Assembly: GCF_016820575.1 (NCBI RefSeq)
Contig: NZ_JAEMQH010000003.1
Span: forward strand, 1 to 64,000
Direction: 5' to 3'
From: Marinobacter sediminum
Lineage (GTDB): Bacteria; Pseudomonadota; Gammaproteobacteria; Pseudomonadales; Oleiphilaceae
Length of the DNA stretch: 64,000 nucleotides
Positions 50,472 to 58,995 of this stretch are shown here, one piece after another; the stretch's first letter is position 1, and each line of letters starts with the position of its first letter. The position numbers were made by a program, and so were the translations under genes. The notes below the pieces were generated by a model, which was given only the letters and a program-made list of their open reading frames with translations, did no database searches and was not told the DNA's origin.

Positions 50472-50506
50472 GCATTGCAGGCAATGCATGATGTGATCGC
50501 ATTATA
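50472..50506 (-). promoter_or_regulatory. Helicase leader: TATAAT and inverted repeat
   Basis: On the minus strand TATAAT (50506-50501) lies about 57 bases before the start codon; the leader then contains a perfect inverted repeat GCATTGC-CT-GCAATGC (50487-50472). No good -35 was found. Confidence 0.4.
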
Positions 50507-50638
50507 GCCGCTTTGGCGCTTCTTTAATACGCATATTCCCATGAACCCTGTAGGTAGTTGCCGGTGCGCCATTATTGCGTTGGCAGCGTAACTACGGCAG
50601 TCTCCCTTTTCCCGATAGGTTGCTAACAGGAATTCAAT

Positions 50639-51427
50639 ATGACCTTTGATCAGCTGTTGTCTGCGGTACGAGCCGATGAGGAACTTGTCATTCCCCCCAG
50701 TTGGGGACAGGGCCGGGCGAGTTTTGGTGGCCTGGTAGCGGCACTCATGTTTGACCGCATGGAGCATCTGGTCAGTGCCGGACGGCCGATGCGGTCGTTG
50801 CAGGTGTCCTTCGTCGGTCCGGTGGAGCCGGGCGTTGCGGCCACCTTCGAAGCCGAGATTCTGCGCGAGGGCAAGGGGGTCAGTCAGGTGCAGGGCCGCA
50901 TCCTGCAGGGGGGCGAACCGCGCCTGGTCTGTCTCGCCAGCTTTGGTGGCGACCGCCAATCCGCAGTGCAGGTAGACGCACTGCCAGCACCTGGGTGCGA
51001 ACCGGTCGAGCAGTGCCAGGCATTGCCCTACATTCCAGGCGTAACTCCGGATTTCACCCAGCATATCGAGATGCGGTGGGCGTTTGGTCACATGCCCTTT
51101 AGCGGAAAAGGTGGCCGTGAGATGGGTGGTTGGATGCAGTTCCGGGAAACTCCGGAGCGCTTTTCAGACGCTCACATTGTTGCCTTGATTGACGCGTGGC
51201 CGCCGGCGGTCCTGCCGCACCTGAGTGGTCCGGCACCGGCCAGTTCCCTGAGCTGGGCCCTGGATATTGTGCACCCGCGTCCGGCTTTGGAGCCCGGTGA
51301 CTGGCTGCTCTACAAGGCCAGTATCGACCAGGCAGGCGCCGGTTATGGCCACACTCAGGCCGGTATCTGGACCGCCAATGGTGAGCTGGTTGCCCTCAGT
51401 CGCCAGACCGTGACGGTCTTTGGCTAA
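50639..51427 (+). CDS. Acyl-CoA thioesterase family protein (double hotdog)
   Basis: 262 residues. N-terminal hotdog half contains WGQGRASFGGLVAALMFDRM and RPMRSLQVSFVGPVEPG, and the second half RPALEPGDWLLYKASIDQAG then GHTQAGIWTANGELVALSRQ, the typical TesB/4HBT_3 pattern. Likely hydrolyses acyl-CoA; chain length unknown. Divergent from the helicase, convergent with the dehalogenase-like gene. AGG lies about 8 bases before ATG 50639. Confidence 0.82.
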   Translation: MTFDQLLSAVRADEELVIPPSWGQGRASFGGLVAALMFDRMEHLVSAGRPMRSLQVSFVGPVEPGVAATFEAEILREGKGVSQVQGRILQGGEPRLVCLASFGGDRQSAVQVDALPAPGCEPVEQCQALPYIPGVTPDFTQHIEMRWAFGHMPFSGKGGREMGGWMQFRETPERFSDAHIVALIDAWPPAVLPHLSGPAPASSLSWALDIVHPRPALEPGDWLLYKASIDQAGAGYGHTQAGIWTANGELVALSRQTVTVFG

Positions 51428-51468
51428 CGGGGTTGTCGATAGCTAGAACGAGAGGTGGAAAATTCAAG

Positions 51469-51494
51469 GAAATGGCGGCTCAGGCCGCCATTTC
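51469..51494. terminator. Hairpin between convergent thioesterase and dehalogenase-like genes
   Basis: GAAATGGCGGC-TCAG-GCCGCCATTTC, perfect 11-bp arms. The stop codon of the minus-strand gene sits in the loop. Only short T-rich tails follow (CTTT on plus, AATTTT on minus). Confidence 0.65.
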
Positions 51495-52379
51495 AGCTTT
51501 CATCGCGTCGATAACAATGCGCGCGAAATCGTCCGGCGAATCTTCCTGCAGGAAATGACCGCCCCGCAGCGTAATGTGGGGCTGACCGTGGGCGCCGGGA
51601 ATCCGGCGTTGCATATGGCGGTCGCCGCCGCGGGTAATCGGGTCGCCACTGCTGAAACAGGTAATGAAGGGCTTGCGCCATCTCTCCAGCACCCGCCAGG
51701 CGTCTCTGTTTGCGGCTCCGGAAGGATCGTCGCTGGATAGCGGAACCAGTCGGGGGAAGGCTCGGGCACCGGCCTTGTAGTCTGCTGACGGAAAGGGTGC
51801 CTCGTAGGCGGCCAACTCGGCCTTGGACAGTGTGCGCTCGGTTCCCAGCTGAACAATCCGGCCGATCGGAAACCAGGGGCTGTGGCCGGCAAAGGCCTTC
51901 CACAGTGAAAACACCGTCGGCACCGTTTCCTCGCCCGTGGGCAGCATGCCATTGCCAACAATGATCCGGCTGAAGCGGTGCGAGTGCTCGGCGGCCAGTC
52001 TCAGGCCCAGCAGTGAGCCCCAGTTCTGGCACACCAGCGTGACATTATGCAGATCCAATTCTTCCAGCCAGGTGCTCAGCCACGCCATGTGGCGGTCGTA
52101 GCTGTAGTCTTTGACCTCCGCCGGCTTGTCGGACTTGCCGAAACCGACCAGATCCGGGGCGAGCACCCGGTGGCCGGCGTTGGCAACCAGCGGAATCATG
52201 TGCCGGTACAGGTAAGACCAGGATGGTTCGCCGTGTAGCATCAGCACCGGTGAAGCCGTCTTCGGCCCTTCGTCCACATAGTGCATCCTCAGATTGGGCG
52301 CTACTTCCAGGTAATGCGGAGCGAACGGGTAGTCCGGAAGACCTGCGAAGCGGGCTTCATCGGTTCTCAGAATACGCAT
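51480..52379 (-). CDS. Haloalkane dehalogenase-like alpha/beta hydrolase, nucleophile Asp replaced by Asn
   Basis: 299 residues, clearly of the DhlA-type (HLD-I) family: HGEPSWSYLYRHM (oxyanion region, 49-61), LAPDLVGFGKSDKP, the nucleophile elbow VCQNWGSLLG (116-125), candidate acid Asp246 (SSGDPI) and catalytic His275 (RGGHFLQED). The halide-binding Trp120 is kept. In active enzymes the elbow reads QDWG; here residue 119 is Asn (AAC at plus 52023-52025), one base from Asp. So it may be inactive, may be activated by deamidation, or may do something else. Lone gene, convergent with the thioesterase. Confidence 0.88.
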   Translation of the reverse strand: MRILRTDEARFAGLPDYPFAPHYLEVAPNLRMHYVDEGPKTASPVLMLHGEPSWSYLYRHMIPLVANAGHRVLAPDLVGFGKSDKPAEVKDYSYDRHMAWLSTWLEELDLHNVTLVCQNWGSLLGLRLAAEHSHRFSRIIVGNGMLPTGEETVPTVFSLWKAFAGHSPWFPIGRIVQLGTERTLSKAELAAYEAPFPSADYKAGARAFPRLVPLSSDDPSGAANRDAWRVLERWRKPFITCFSSGDPITRGGDRHMQRRIPGAHGQPHITLRGGHFLQEDSPDDFARIVIDAMKAEMAA

Positions 52380-52529
52380 ACCATCGACTGTCCTGACTGA
52401 TGGGGTGGTGATTGCCGGAGACTGCCGGACCCGAAAGACGGGCCGATTCAGACAATCGTCGAAGATCAGGATAAATCAGATGGAAAAATTGTGTGTTTGA
52501 GTTGCGTAACAGAGCGTTGCGGCTTTGAA

Positions 52530-52784
52530 TCAGGACGCGATGCCGAACAGCTGTTCCGGGTTGTCAATGTGGGCCATGGCCGCATCGCAGCAGTTCACCG
52601 CACCGCAATCGTCGGCAGAACAGAGCGCGATGGTCTGGCATTCGGCATCCCGAAGATTGTCGCCCTCATTCCGGAAGATCCGGGCCCGGGACAGAATCGA
52701 ACGGCAGTGGCCGCAGAGTAGGGTGGGCACGGCGCTGCCCTCGGCCAGGTGGGCAGTGTAGATTTGTTGATCATTCGTAGTCAT
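52530..52784 (-). CDS. Small Cys-rich protein, unknown
   Basis: 84 residues, seven cysteines (24, 27, 49, 55, 60, 65, 66): a CGHC knuckle followed by CQTIALCSADDCGAVNCC. The pattern suggests metal binding, with acidic and neutral surroundings, but I recognise no family. The real start is the second of two ATGs: AGGAGG lies 6 bases before ATG 52784 and abuts ATG 52790. That strong ribosome site supports a genuine gene. Opposite-strand reading frames here are shadows. Confidence 0.65.
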   Translation of the reverse strand: MTTNDQQIYTAHLAEGSAVPTLLCGHCRSILSRARIFRNEGDNLRDAECQTIALCSADDCGAVNCCDAAMAHIDNPEQLFGIAS

Positions 52785-52868
52785 ATTCATCCTCCTGATA
52801 GATCCAACCTAGGGACGGAGTGTGACAGTTTAAAGATTAGGTCCCTTGATACGACTTAGTGTTACGCC

Positions 52869-53213
52869 TCAGTTGTCCGGATCGACCACCGGTCGACGGT
52901 TGGAGCGCTTGTCTTCCCAATCGAGCGCCTTCGGATCGTACCAGCCGATGGCCCGGAGTACCTTTTCCCGGGTGGTCGGCGACAGGGTTGGCCAGAGTTC
53001 GTGAAAATCGTCCAGACCAAGTTCCCGCTGCCGCAGCTGTTTGCTTTGCAGCCGGTTGATGGTGCGTGGCAGTTGTAAGGCCTCGCCCAGCTGACCTGGC
53101 ACAAGCACCTCCTGTCCCATCACCTTGCGACGGTGGGTACGGGCGGCCAAAACCCGTCGCAATTCGACGGCGGCTTCCAGAGCCGTTTCCGGCGTAAACG
53201 TTTCCAATTCCAA
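52869..53213 (-). CDS. Hypothetical protein
   Basis: 114 residues if started at TTG 53213; a later ATG (residue 32, MGQEVLVPGQ) would give 83. Mixed charge, no signal peptide or membrane segment, helical in appearance, with RTINRLQSKQLRQRELGLDD and LSPTTREKVLRAIGWYDPKA, and a basic then acidic C-terminus (DKRSNRRPVVDPDN). No recognised domain. The ribosome site is weak for both starts. Uncertain but plausible gene in an otherwise empty stretch. Confidence 0.5.
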   Translation of the reverse strand: MELETFTPETALEAAVELRRVLAARTHRRKVMGQEVLVPGQLGEALQLPRTINRLQSKQLRQRELGLDDFHELWPTLSPTTREKVLRAIGWYDPKALDWEDKRSNRRPVVDPDN

Positions 53214-53367
53214 CAGTAGAACCTGTCTCAGTTTAGCTGATCAATAACCGACCACTATACCCCTAACAAGACTACAGTGGCCACGTTGCCGTGCTAGGCT
53301 AAGCTCGTCCCGCGGCCGATACCACCGTGGGCTTGTCTTCGCCTCTTGGTCAGGAATACCCAGAACT

Positions 53368-54465
53368 ATGTACGCAAAACTTGAAACACGGACTTTTCTC
53401 GCAATGTTGGTGGGCGTGTCCCTGGCGTTTGTGTTGCTGATGAAGCCGTTTTTTGGCCCTATTTTCTGGGCCGTCGCTATCGCGCTCATCTTTCATCCCG
53501 TGCAGCAGCGGCTGGTACGAAAGCTAGGGGAGCGTCCGAATCTTAATGCCATTATCACTCTGATGATCTGCATGGTGATTGTGGTAATCCCTGTGTTGGT
53601 GTTGGTCACCTCTCTGATCGCCGAGGGCGTTGGCCTGTACCAGCGAATCCAGAGCGGTGAAATACGCCCGGGGGAGTACGTTGACCAGGTCAACCAGGCA
53701 TTCCCGGCCATCCAGGCGTTTCTGGCCCCCTTCGATATCAGGTTTGAAGAACTTCGGGATCGGGTGGTCAGCCTGTTCGTCGGCGGTAGCCAATTTCTGG
53801 CAAAACAGGCGCTCGGGGTCGGCCAAAACACCTTCCAGTTTTTCCTCGGTCTGGCGCTGATGGTGTACCTGGCGTTTTTCCTGTTGCGGGACGGCAGCAA
53901 ACTGGTTGAGTTGCTGATCAAGGCGCTGCCGCTGGGCGATGAGCGTGAGCGTTTGTTGTTTGCCAAGTTTGCCGAGGTCACCCGGGCCACGGTTAAAGGC
54001 AATCTGTTGATCGCCATCATCCAGGGTGCCCTGGGTGGCCTGATCTTCTTGGCCCTGGGGATTAAGGGCGCGCTGCTGTGGGGCGTGGTCATGGCCATCG
54101 TTTCTTTGCTGCCGGCGGTGGGCGCGGCGCTGGTCTGGGTGCCGGCGGCCATTTACCTGGCTGCTATTGGAGACATGGTGGAGGCGACCATTCTGACCGT
54201 CTTCGGTGTGGTGGTGATCGGGCTGGCGGACAACCTGCTGCGCCCGTTGCTGGTGGGCCGGGACACCAAGCTGCCGGATTACATCGTGCTGCTGTCTACA
54301 CTGGGTGGCATCGTCATGTTCGGGGTCAATGGGTTTGTCATGGGGCCGCTGGTGGCCGCACTGTTCATGGCTTTTTGGGGCATCTTTATCCGGGAGTTTG
54401 GTGAAGAATCCCATCGCCAACCGTCGATTTCGGTGCCGAATCGTCAGGACGAGGATTCGGTCTGA
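53368..54465 (+). CDS. AI-2E family transporter
   Basis: 365 residues, about eight membrane helices. N-terminal pair of helices (FLAMLVGVSLAFVLLMKPFF onward), a middle soluble stretch, then ATVKGNLLIAIIQGALGGL and GLADNLLRPLLVGRDTKLPD, both typical of the AI-2E/PerM family. Members differ in function (quorum signal export, Na+/H+ antiport), so the substrate is unknown. The tail after about 345 is polar. Confidence 0.9.
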   Translation: MYAKLETRTFLAMLVGVSLAFVLLMKPFFGPIFWAVAIALIFHPVQQRLVRKLGERPNLNAIITLMICMVIVVIPVLVLVTSLIAEGVGLYQRIQSGEIRPGEYVDQVNQAFPAIQAFLAPFDIRFEELRDRVVSLFVGGSQFLAKQALGVGQNTFQFFLGLALMVYLAFFLLRDGSKLVELLIKALPLGDERERLLFAKFAEVTRATVKGNLLIAIIQGALGGLIFLALGIKGALLWGVVMAIVSLLPAVGAALVWVPAAIYLAAIGDMVEATILTVFGVVVIGLADNLLRPLLVGRDTKLPDYIVLLSTLGGIVMFGVNGFVMGPLVAALFMAFWGIFIREFGEESHRQPSISVPNRQDEDSV

Positions 54466-54595
54466 CGTTCACCGCATCGCTCGAGCTGCACGAAGATGAA
54501 AATGTGGTAAGGTTTCAGCGTTCGCCCCAGAACGTGGAGATGGGCACCACAAAAATAACAAGACCAGTGTATCGATGAGAGCAGGAGTAATGCAG

Positions 54596-55012
54596 GTGAA
54601 CAATACAAAAAAAAGGACCAACCATCTGGGCCGTCTGGCGATCGCTGCCGGCACCGTAATGATGCTCGGGCTGGCTCCCGCGGTCTCAGCCAATAACACC
54701 GTAGCCGTCAAGAATGCACTCTACGGGGCCGGCTATGAAATCCAGAATGTCAGCGCCGAGATGGACGACTCAACCCGCGCAGCGCTGACCAAGTTCCAGA
54801 AGGATAACGGTCTGCAGGCCTCCGGCATGCTGGATGACGAGACCCAAAAAGCCCTGGGCATGATCTCCGTTCAAGTCGCCGCGGCAGCGACGGGCTCCAG
54901 CGAGTCTGCGAGCAACGACAATGCATCGAATTCGTCTGCGCCAGCCACGACTGACAGTAAGGCCGAAGGCGCCATCGAAGAAGACGAGGAAGGCGGCTGG
55001 TCGCTCTGGTAA
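54596..55012 (+). CDS. Secreted protein with a peptidoglycan-binding domain
   Basis: About 138 residues from GTG 54596, 8 bases after AGGAG (54583-54587); ATG 54590 and ATG 54575 are alternatives with poorer spacing. A signal peptide (HLGRLAIAAGTVMMLGLAPA, cleaved near VSA-NN) precedes a short PG_binding_1 domain (VAVKNALYGAGYEIQNVSAE then DSTRAALTKFQKDNGLQASG). The C-terminal 45 residues are Ser/Ala-rich, then acidic (EEDEEGG), ending in WSLW. Likely periplasmic. Confidence 0.82.
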   Translation: MNNTKKRTNHLGRLAIAAGTVMMLGLAPAVSANNTVAVKNALYGAGYEIQNVSAEMDDSTRAALTKFQKDNGLQASGMLDDETQKALGMISVQVAAAATGSSESASNDNASNSSAPATTDSKAEGAIEEDEEGGWSLW

Positions 55013-55025
55013 ACCGGCAAGAATG

Positions 55026-55062
55026 AAAAAAGCCCGCCAGGTATACCTGAGCGGGCTTTTTT
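55026..55062. terminator. Bidirectional terminator between the peptidoglycan-binding gene and ilvD
   Basis: AAAAAAGCCCGC / GCGGGCTTTTTT with inner CAGGTATACCTG palindrome; runs of A and T on opposite sides. Confidence 0.92.
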
Positions 55063-55078
55063 GTGGGCTGGTGACGAC

Positions 55079-56914
55079 TCAGTCGAGTTTGCTGAGATCC
55101 CGGACCGCGCCCTTGTCCGCGCTGGTAGCCAGCAAGGCGTAGGCTTTCAGAGCCGCAGAGACTTTGCGGTCCCGGGCCAGTTCAGGTTTCCAGCCCTTGG
55201 CATCACGGGCTTCACGACGACGGTCCAGCTCGTGCTGGTCCAACTCCACATTGATGGAGCGGTTCGGAATGTCGATGCGAATGCGGTCACCTGTCTCGAG
55301 CAGTCCGATGGCGCCGCCGGCGGCCGCTTCCGGAGACGCGTGGCCAATGGACAGGCCGGAAGTGCCGCCGGAGAAGCGGCCGTCGGTCAGCAGCGCGCAG
55401 TCCTTGCCCAGGCCCTTGGATTTCAGGTAGCTGGTGGGGTAGAGCATTTCCTGCATGCCCGGTCCGCCCTTGGGACCTTCATAGCGAATGATCACCACCT
55501 CACCGGGCAGAACCTCATCGCTGAGGATGCCGGCCACGGCAGAATCCTGGCTTTCGAACACCCGCGCCGTGCCCTCGAACACGAAGATGCTCTCGTCTAC
55601 GCCTGCGGTCTTCACCACGCAGCCGTCCAGGGCGATGTTGCCGTATAGCACTGCCAGGCCACCCTCGGAGGAGTAGGCGTGTTCGACGGCCCGGATGCAC
55701 CCGGTCTCACGATCGCCGTCCAGTGTTGGCCAGCGTGTACTCTGGCTGAATGCGGTCTGGGTGGGGATGCCCGCAGGTCCCGCCTTGTAGAACTCCACTA
55801 CGTTCGCCGGTGGCGACCGCATGATATCCCAGGTCTCCAGAGCTTCCTTCATGGTCTTGCTGTGCACGGTGGGCAGGTCGGTGTTGATCAGGCCACCGCG
55901 CTCCAGTTCCCCGAGGATGCCCATAATGCCGCCGGCACGGTGGACATCTTCCATGTGGTATTTCGGGGAGTTGGGAGCCACCTTGCACAGCTGCGGCACC
56001 TTGCGGGACAGCTGGTCAATCTCGTTCAGGGTAAACGGCACGCCGCCTTCCTGGGCTGCTGCCAGCAGGTGCAGGATGGTGTTGGTGGAGCCACCCATGG
56101 CGATGTCCATCACCATGGCATTTTCGAAGGCCGCCATGGACGCGATACTCAAAGGCAGTACCGAAGCGTCGTCTTCCTCGTAATAGCGCCGCGCATTCTC
56201 CACAATCTGACGACCAGCCTGCAGGAATAGCTGCTCACGATCGGCGTGGGTGGCCAGCAGGGAGCCGTTGCCGGGCAGTGCCAGTCCGATGGCTTCGGTC
56301 AGACAGTTCATGGAGTTGGCCGTAAACATGCCGGAGCAGGAGCCGCAGGTGGGGCAGGCGCTGCGCTCGTACTCGGCCACGGTTTCGTCGTCGGCATTCG
56401 GGTCGGCCGCGATCACCATGGCATCGACCAGGTCCAGCTTGTGCTCAGAGAGCTTGGTTTTGCCGGCTTCCATCGGCCCGCCTGACACAAAGATGGTCGG
56501 TATGTTCAGGCGCATGGCAGCCATCAGCATGCCCGGTGTGATCTTGTCGCAGTTGGAAATGCACACCAGGGCGTCGGCGCAGTGGGCGTTGACCATGTAC
56601 TCGACCGAGTCTGCGATGATCTCCCGGGAGGGCAATGAGTACAGCATGCCGTCGTGGCCCATGGCAATGCCGTCGTCCACGGCAATGGTGTTGAATTCCT
56701 TGGCGACACCACCGGCCTGTTCAATTTCGCGGCAGACCAGTTGCCCCAGGTCTTTTAGATGAACGTGGCCGGGTACGAATTGGGTAAAGGAGTTGGCAAC
56801 CGCAATGATGGGCTTGCCAAAATCTCCATCTTTCATACCAGTGGCGCGCCAGAGGGCGCGGGCACCGGCCATGTTCCGACCGGCGGTGGAAGTCCGCGAA
56901 CGATACTGAGGCAT
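55079..56914 (-). CDS. ilvD: Dihydroxy-acid dehydratase
   Basis: 611 residues. Iron-sulfur enzyme of isoleucine and valine synthesis, which supplies the keto-acid used by LeuA. Cluster cysteines in [10 protein letters not shown] and [40 protein letters not shown] is the conserved C-terminal segment. Begins [20 protein letters not shown], as usual. Divergent from the HDOD gene. Confidence 0.97.
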   Translation of the reverse strand: MPQYRSRTSTAGRNMAGARALWRATGMKDGDFGKPIIAVANSFTQFVPGHVHLKDLGQLVCREIEQAGGVAKEFNTIAVDDGIAMGHDGMLYSLPSREIIADSVEYMVNAHCADALVCISNCDKITPGMLMAAMRLNIPTIFVSGGPMEAGKTKLSEHKLDLVDAMVIAADPNADDETVAEYERSACPTCGSCSGMFTANSMNCLTEAIGLALPGNGSLLATHADREQLFLQAGRQIVENARRYYEEDDASVLPLSIASMAAFENAMVMDIAMGGSTNTILHLLAAAQEGGVPFTLNEIDQLSRKVPQLCKVAPNSPKYHMEDVHRAGGIMGILGELERGGLINTDLPTVHSKTMKEALETWDIMRSPPANVVEFYKAGPAGIPTQTAFSQSTRWPTLDGDRETGCIRAVEHAYSSEGGLAVLYGNIALDGCVVKTAGVDESIFVFEGTARVFESQDSAVAGILSDEVLPGEVVIIRYEGPKGGPGMQEMLYPTSYLKSKGLGKDCALLTDGRFSGGTSGLSIGHASPEAAAGGAIGLLETGDRIRIDIPNRSINVELDQHELDRRREARDAKGWKPELARDRKVSAALKAYALLATSADKGAVRDLSKLD

Positions 56915-57087
56915 GATGTTCTGATCTCTCTGTGTTTACCGGGTGGTGATTGTTGGTTGGCGTTGTGCAGCTTCAAAGGATACCAGATTAGACACCTATC
57001 GCATGGTTGTTTTAGCGGACGGCGCTTACAATGAAGAACAGGAATCAATCATCGTCACGGGATCGGGATGATACAAGGAGCTTGCAC

Positions 57088-58353
57088 ATGGCTGGCGAGA
57101 ACAGCCTGTCTTTTCGTCGTCTGAGAGAATTCCATCCGTTGAATCGGCTCACCGATGCGCAACTGGTGTTGCTTGCCAGTCGTGCTGAGCGCCGCACCTA
57201 CGGCTCGGGTCAGAGAGTGGTGGAGAAGGGCGTCCGGGACGGGCTCGATTTCTTCCTGATCACCGGCAAGGTCGAGCTGGAGTCGGTGGACGGGCGAAAA
57301 ACGCTGATCGAGGCAGATTCGAATGCGGCGCTCAACCCCATCGCCAGACTGCAGCCACGGATGTATGACGTGGTTGCGGTCAAACGTTGCGAGTTCTTGA
57401 TCGTCGAGCAGGATATTCTGAACCAGATGCTGCGCTCGGCGCCGGTTGAGCAGGAAGGGATGGGCTCGAACGAATCCCTGGGCGCTGAGGCCAGCGAGGG
57501 CAATGACGAGAGCGAGCTGTTGATGGAGTTCTACTCTGAGCTGCGTTCGAATCAGATTCGCTTGCCCAGTGTGCCGGATGTGGCCTGGAAGGTGCGTCGG
57601 GCGGTGGACCGGGACGACTCCAGCGCAGAACTGGTGGCTAATGCGGTCTCGGCGGATCCCTCTATTGCGGTCAAGCTGGTGAGGGCCTGCAACAGTCCGC
57701 TTTATCGGGGCTTTAGTGACGTTCGAACCGTACGCGAGGCGGTCGTCCGTTTAGGCATGCACACCACTCGACAGCTGGTGACGGTGTTCTCCATGCGTGA
57801 GGTGTTCAAAACGCGCCAGCCTGCTTTGCAGCAGGAAATGGAGCGGTTGTGGCGACACTCCCGGGAAGTGGCGGCGCTGTGTTGGGTGCTGGCGGATCAT
57901 GCCACCCGGTTAAACCCGGAAGAAGCTATGCTGGCGGGCCTGCTGCATGACATCGGCGTGGTACCGATTCTGGTTCAGGCGGAGCACCATGCTGGCCTCT
58001 TTGCCAACCCGGATAATCTGCACCATGCCATCAGCGAGCTGCGCGCCGACGTTGGCACGGCGGTACTGGAAAACTGGGGGTTCCCGGCGTCGTTCATTGA
58101 GGCTGTGCGCCACGCGGAGAGCTGGGACTATGAGTGCCGGTCGGCCGAGCCCCAGCTTACGGACGTGGTCATTGTGGCGCAGTTGCACTCGATGATCGGA
58201 TCCCAGCAGAATGCCGGACTGCCGTGTTTTGATCAGGTACCCGCCTATCGTCGGCTGGGTGAGTTGGAACTGAACGCGTCGAGGAGTCTGCAACTCCTCA
58301 CGGAAGCCCGTGCCCGGGTGGATGAAGTGCAACAGTTGCTGTCAATTCGATGA
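57088..58353 (+). CDS. HDOD domain protein with N-terminal cyclic-nucleotide-binding-like domain
   Basis: 421 residues from ATG 57088, which has AAGGAG 8 bases upstream; the ATG at 57031 overlaps a possible -10 (TACAAT 57026-57031). Residues about 15-125 look like a cNMP-binding beta roll (LNRLTDAQLVLLASRAERRT, GQRVVEKGVRDGLDFFLITG). A HDOD domain (about 165-365) follows: IRLPSVPDVAWKVRRAVDRD, SIAVKLVRACNSPLYRG, and a retained His-Asp pair in LLHDIGVVPI. HDOD proteins are signalling scaffolds, often tied to second messengers; the ligand is unknown. Confidence 0.85.
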   Translation: MAGENSLSFRRLREFHPLNRLTDAQLVLLASRAERRTYGSGQRVVEKGVRDGLDFFLITGKVELESVDGRKTLIEADSNAALNPIARLQPRMYDVVAVKRCEFLIVEQDILNQMLRSAPVEQEGMGSNESLGAEASEGNDESELLMEFYSELRSNQIRLPSVPDVAWKVRRAVDRDDSSAELVANAVSADPSIAVKLVRACNSPLYRGFSDVRTVREAVVRLGMHTTRQLVTVFSMREVFKTRQPALQQEMERLWRHSREVAALCWVLADHATRLNPEEAMLAGLLHDIGVVPILVQAEHHAGLFANPDNLHHAISELRADVGTAVLENWGFPASFIEAVRHAESWDYECRSAEPQLTDVVIVAQLHSMIGSQQNAGLPCFDQVPAYRRLGELELNASRSLQLLTEARARVDEVQQLLSIR

Positions 58354-58405
58354 CCTTGTTGGGTCTGTTTACTTTGGAGTCCACCTTTCGGTGACCTGTA
58401 CTGAT

Positions 58406-58984
58406 ATGAATGTACCGCTCTTTCCGCTGAATTCCATTGTCCTCCCCCGGGGGCGGATACCTCTGCAGCTGTTTGAGCCGCGTTACATCGACATGCTGAC
58501 CCGGTGCCTGAAAGAAGACCGGGGCTTTGTCGTCGTGCTGCTGCGCGATGGCGCCGAAGTTGGCCCGACCGCGTCGTTCTATGACATCGGCACTTACGTT
58601 CGCATCATTGATTTTCAGCAGCTGGAGAACGGTTTGCTGGGCATCACGGTGGAGGGGGCGGCCAAGGTCACCGTGGTAAGGAGTTGGCAGCAGGAGGATG
58701 GTCTCAACGTCGGCGATGTCGAGGTTTTGCTCGATGAGGCTGACAGCGAAGTGCCGGACCGGTTTAACGAACTGCCGTCGGTGCTCCGGGCGCTCTTCCG
58801 GCACCCGGTGGTGCGGGATCTGGACATGGACGTGGACTATGGCGATGCCCGACACGTTGGCTGGCGCCTGACCGAGCTGTTGCCCCTCGATAAGCAGGAA
58901 AAGCAGCGCCTGGTTGAACTGCAGGACCCGCTGGAGCGACTGAGCCGCCTGCAGGAATTGCTGGAGGCTCTGGAAGAGGGCTGA
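58406..58984 (+). CDS. LON N-terminal (substrate-binding) domain protein
   Basis: 192 residues from ATG 58406. MNVPLFPLNSIVLPRGRIPL followed by LFEPRYIDMLTRCLKED is the standard LON substrate-binding-domain start; no ATPase or protease domain follows. Stand-alone members are widespread and of uncertain role. The ribosome site is poor. The stop lies in a small GGGC-TGA-GCCC hairpin; convergent with the DedA-PAP2 gene, 11 bases apart. Confidence 0.88.
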   Translation: MNVPLFPLNSIVLPRGRIPLQLFEPRYIDMLTRCLKEDRGFVVVLLRDGAEVGPTASFYDIGTYVRIIDFQQLENGLLGITVEGAAKVTVVRSWQQEDGLNVGDVEVLLDEADSEVPDRFNELPSVLRALFRHPVVRDLDMDVDYGDARHVGWRLTELLPLDKQEKQRLVELQDPLERLSRLQELLEALEEG

Positions 58985-58995
58985 GCCCAGAGAAT

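Noticed and set aside
58978..58988. GGGC-TGA-GCCC hairpin at the end of the LON-domain gene as a terminator
   Set aside because: The stem has only four base pairs and no T-run, so it may be chance; noted only as weak support for the stop-in-loop pattern.
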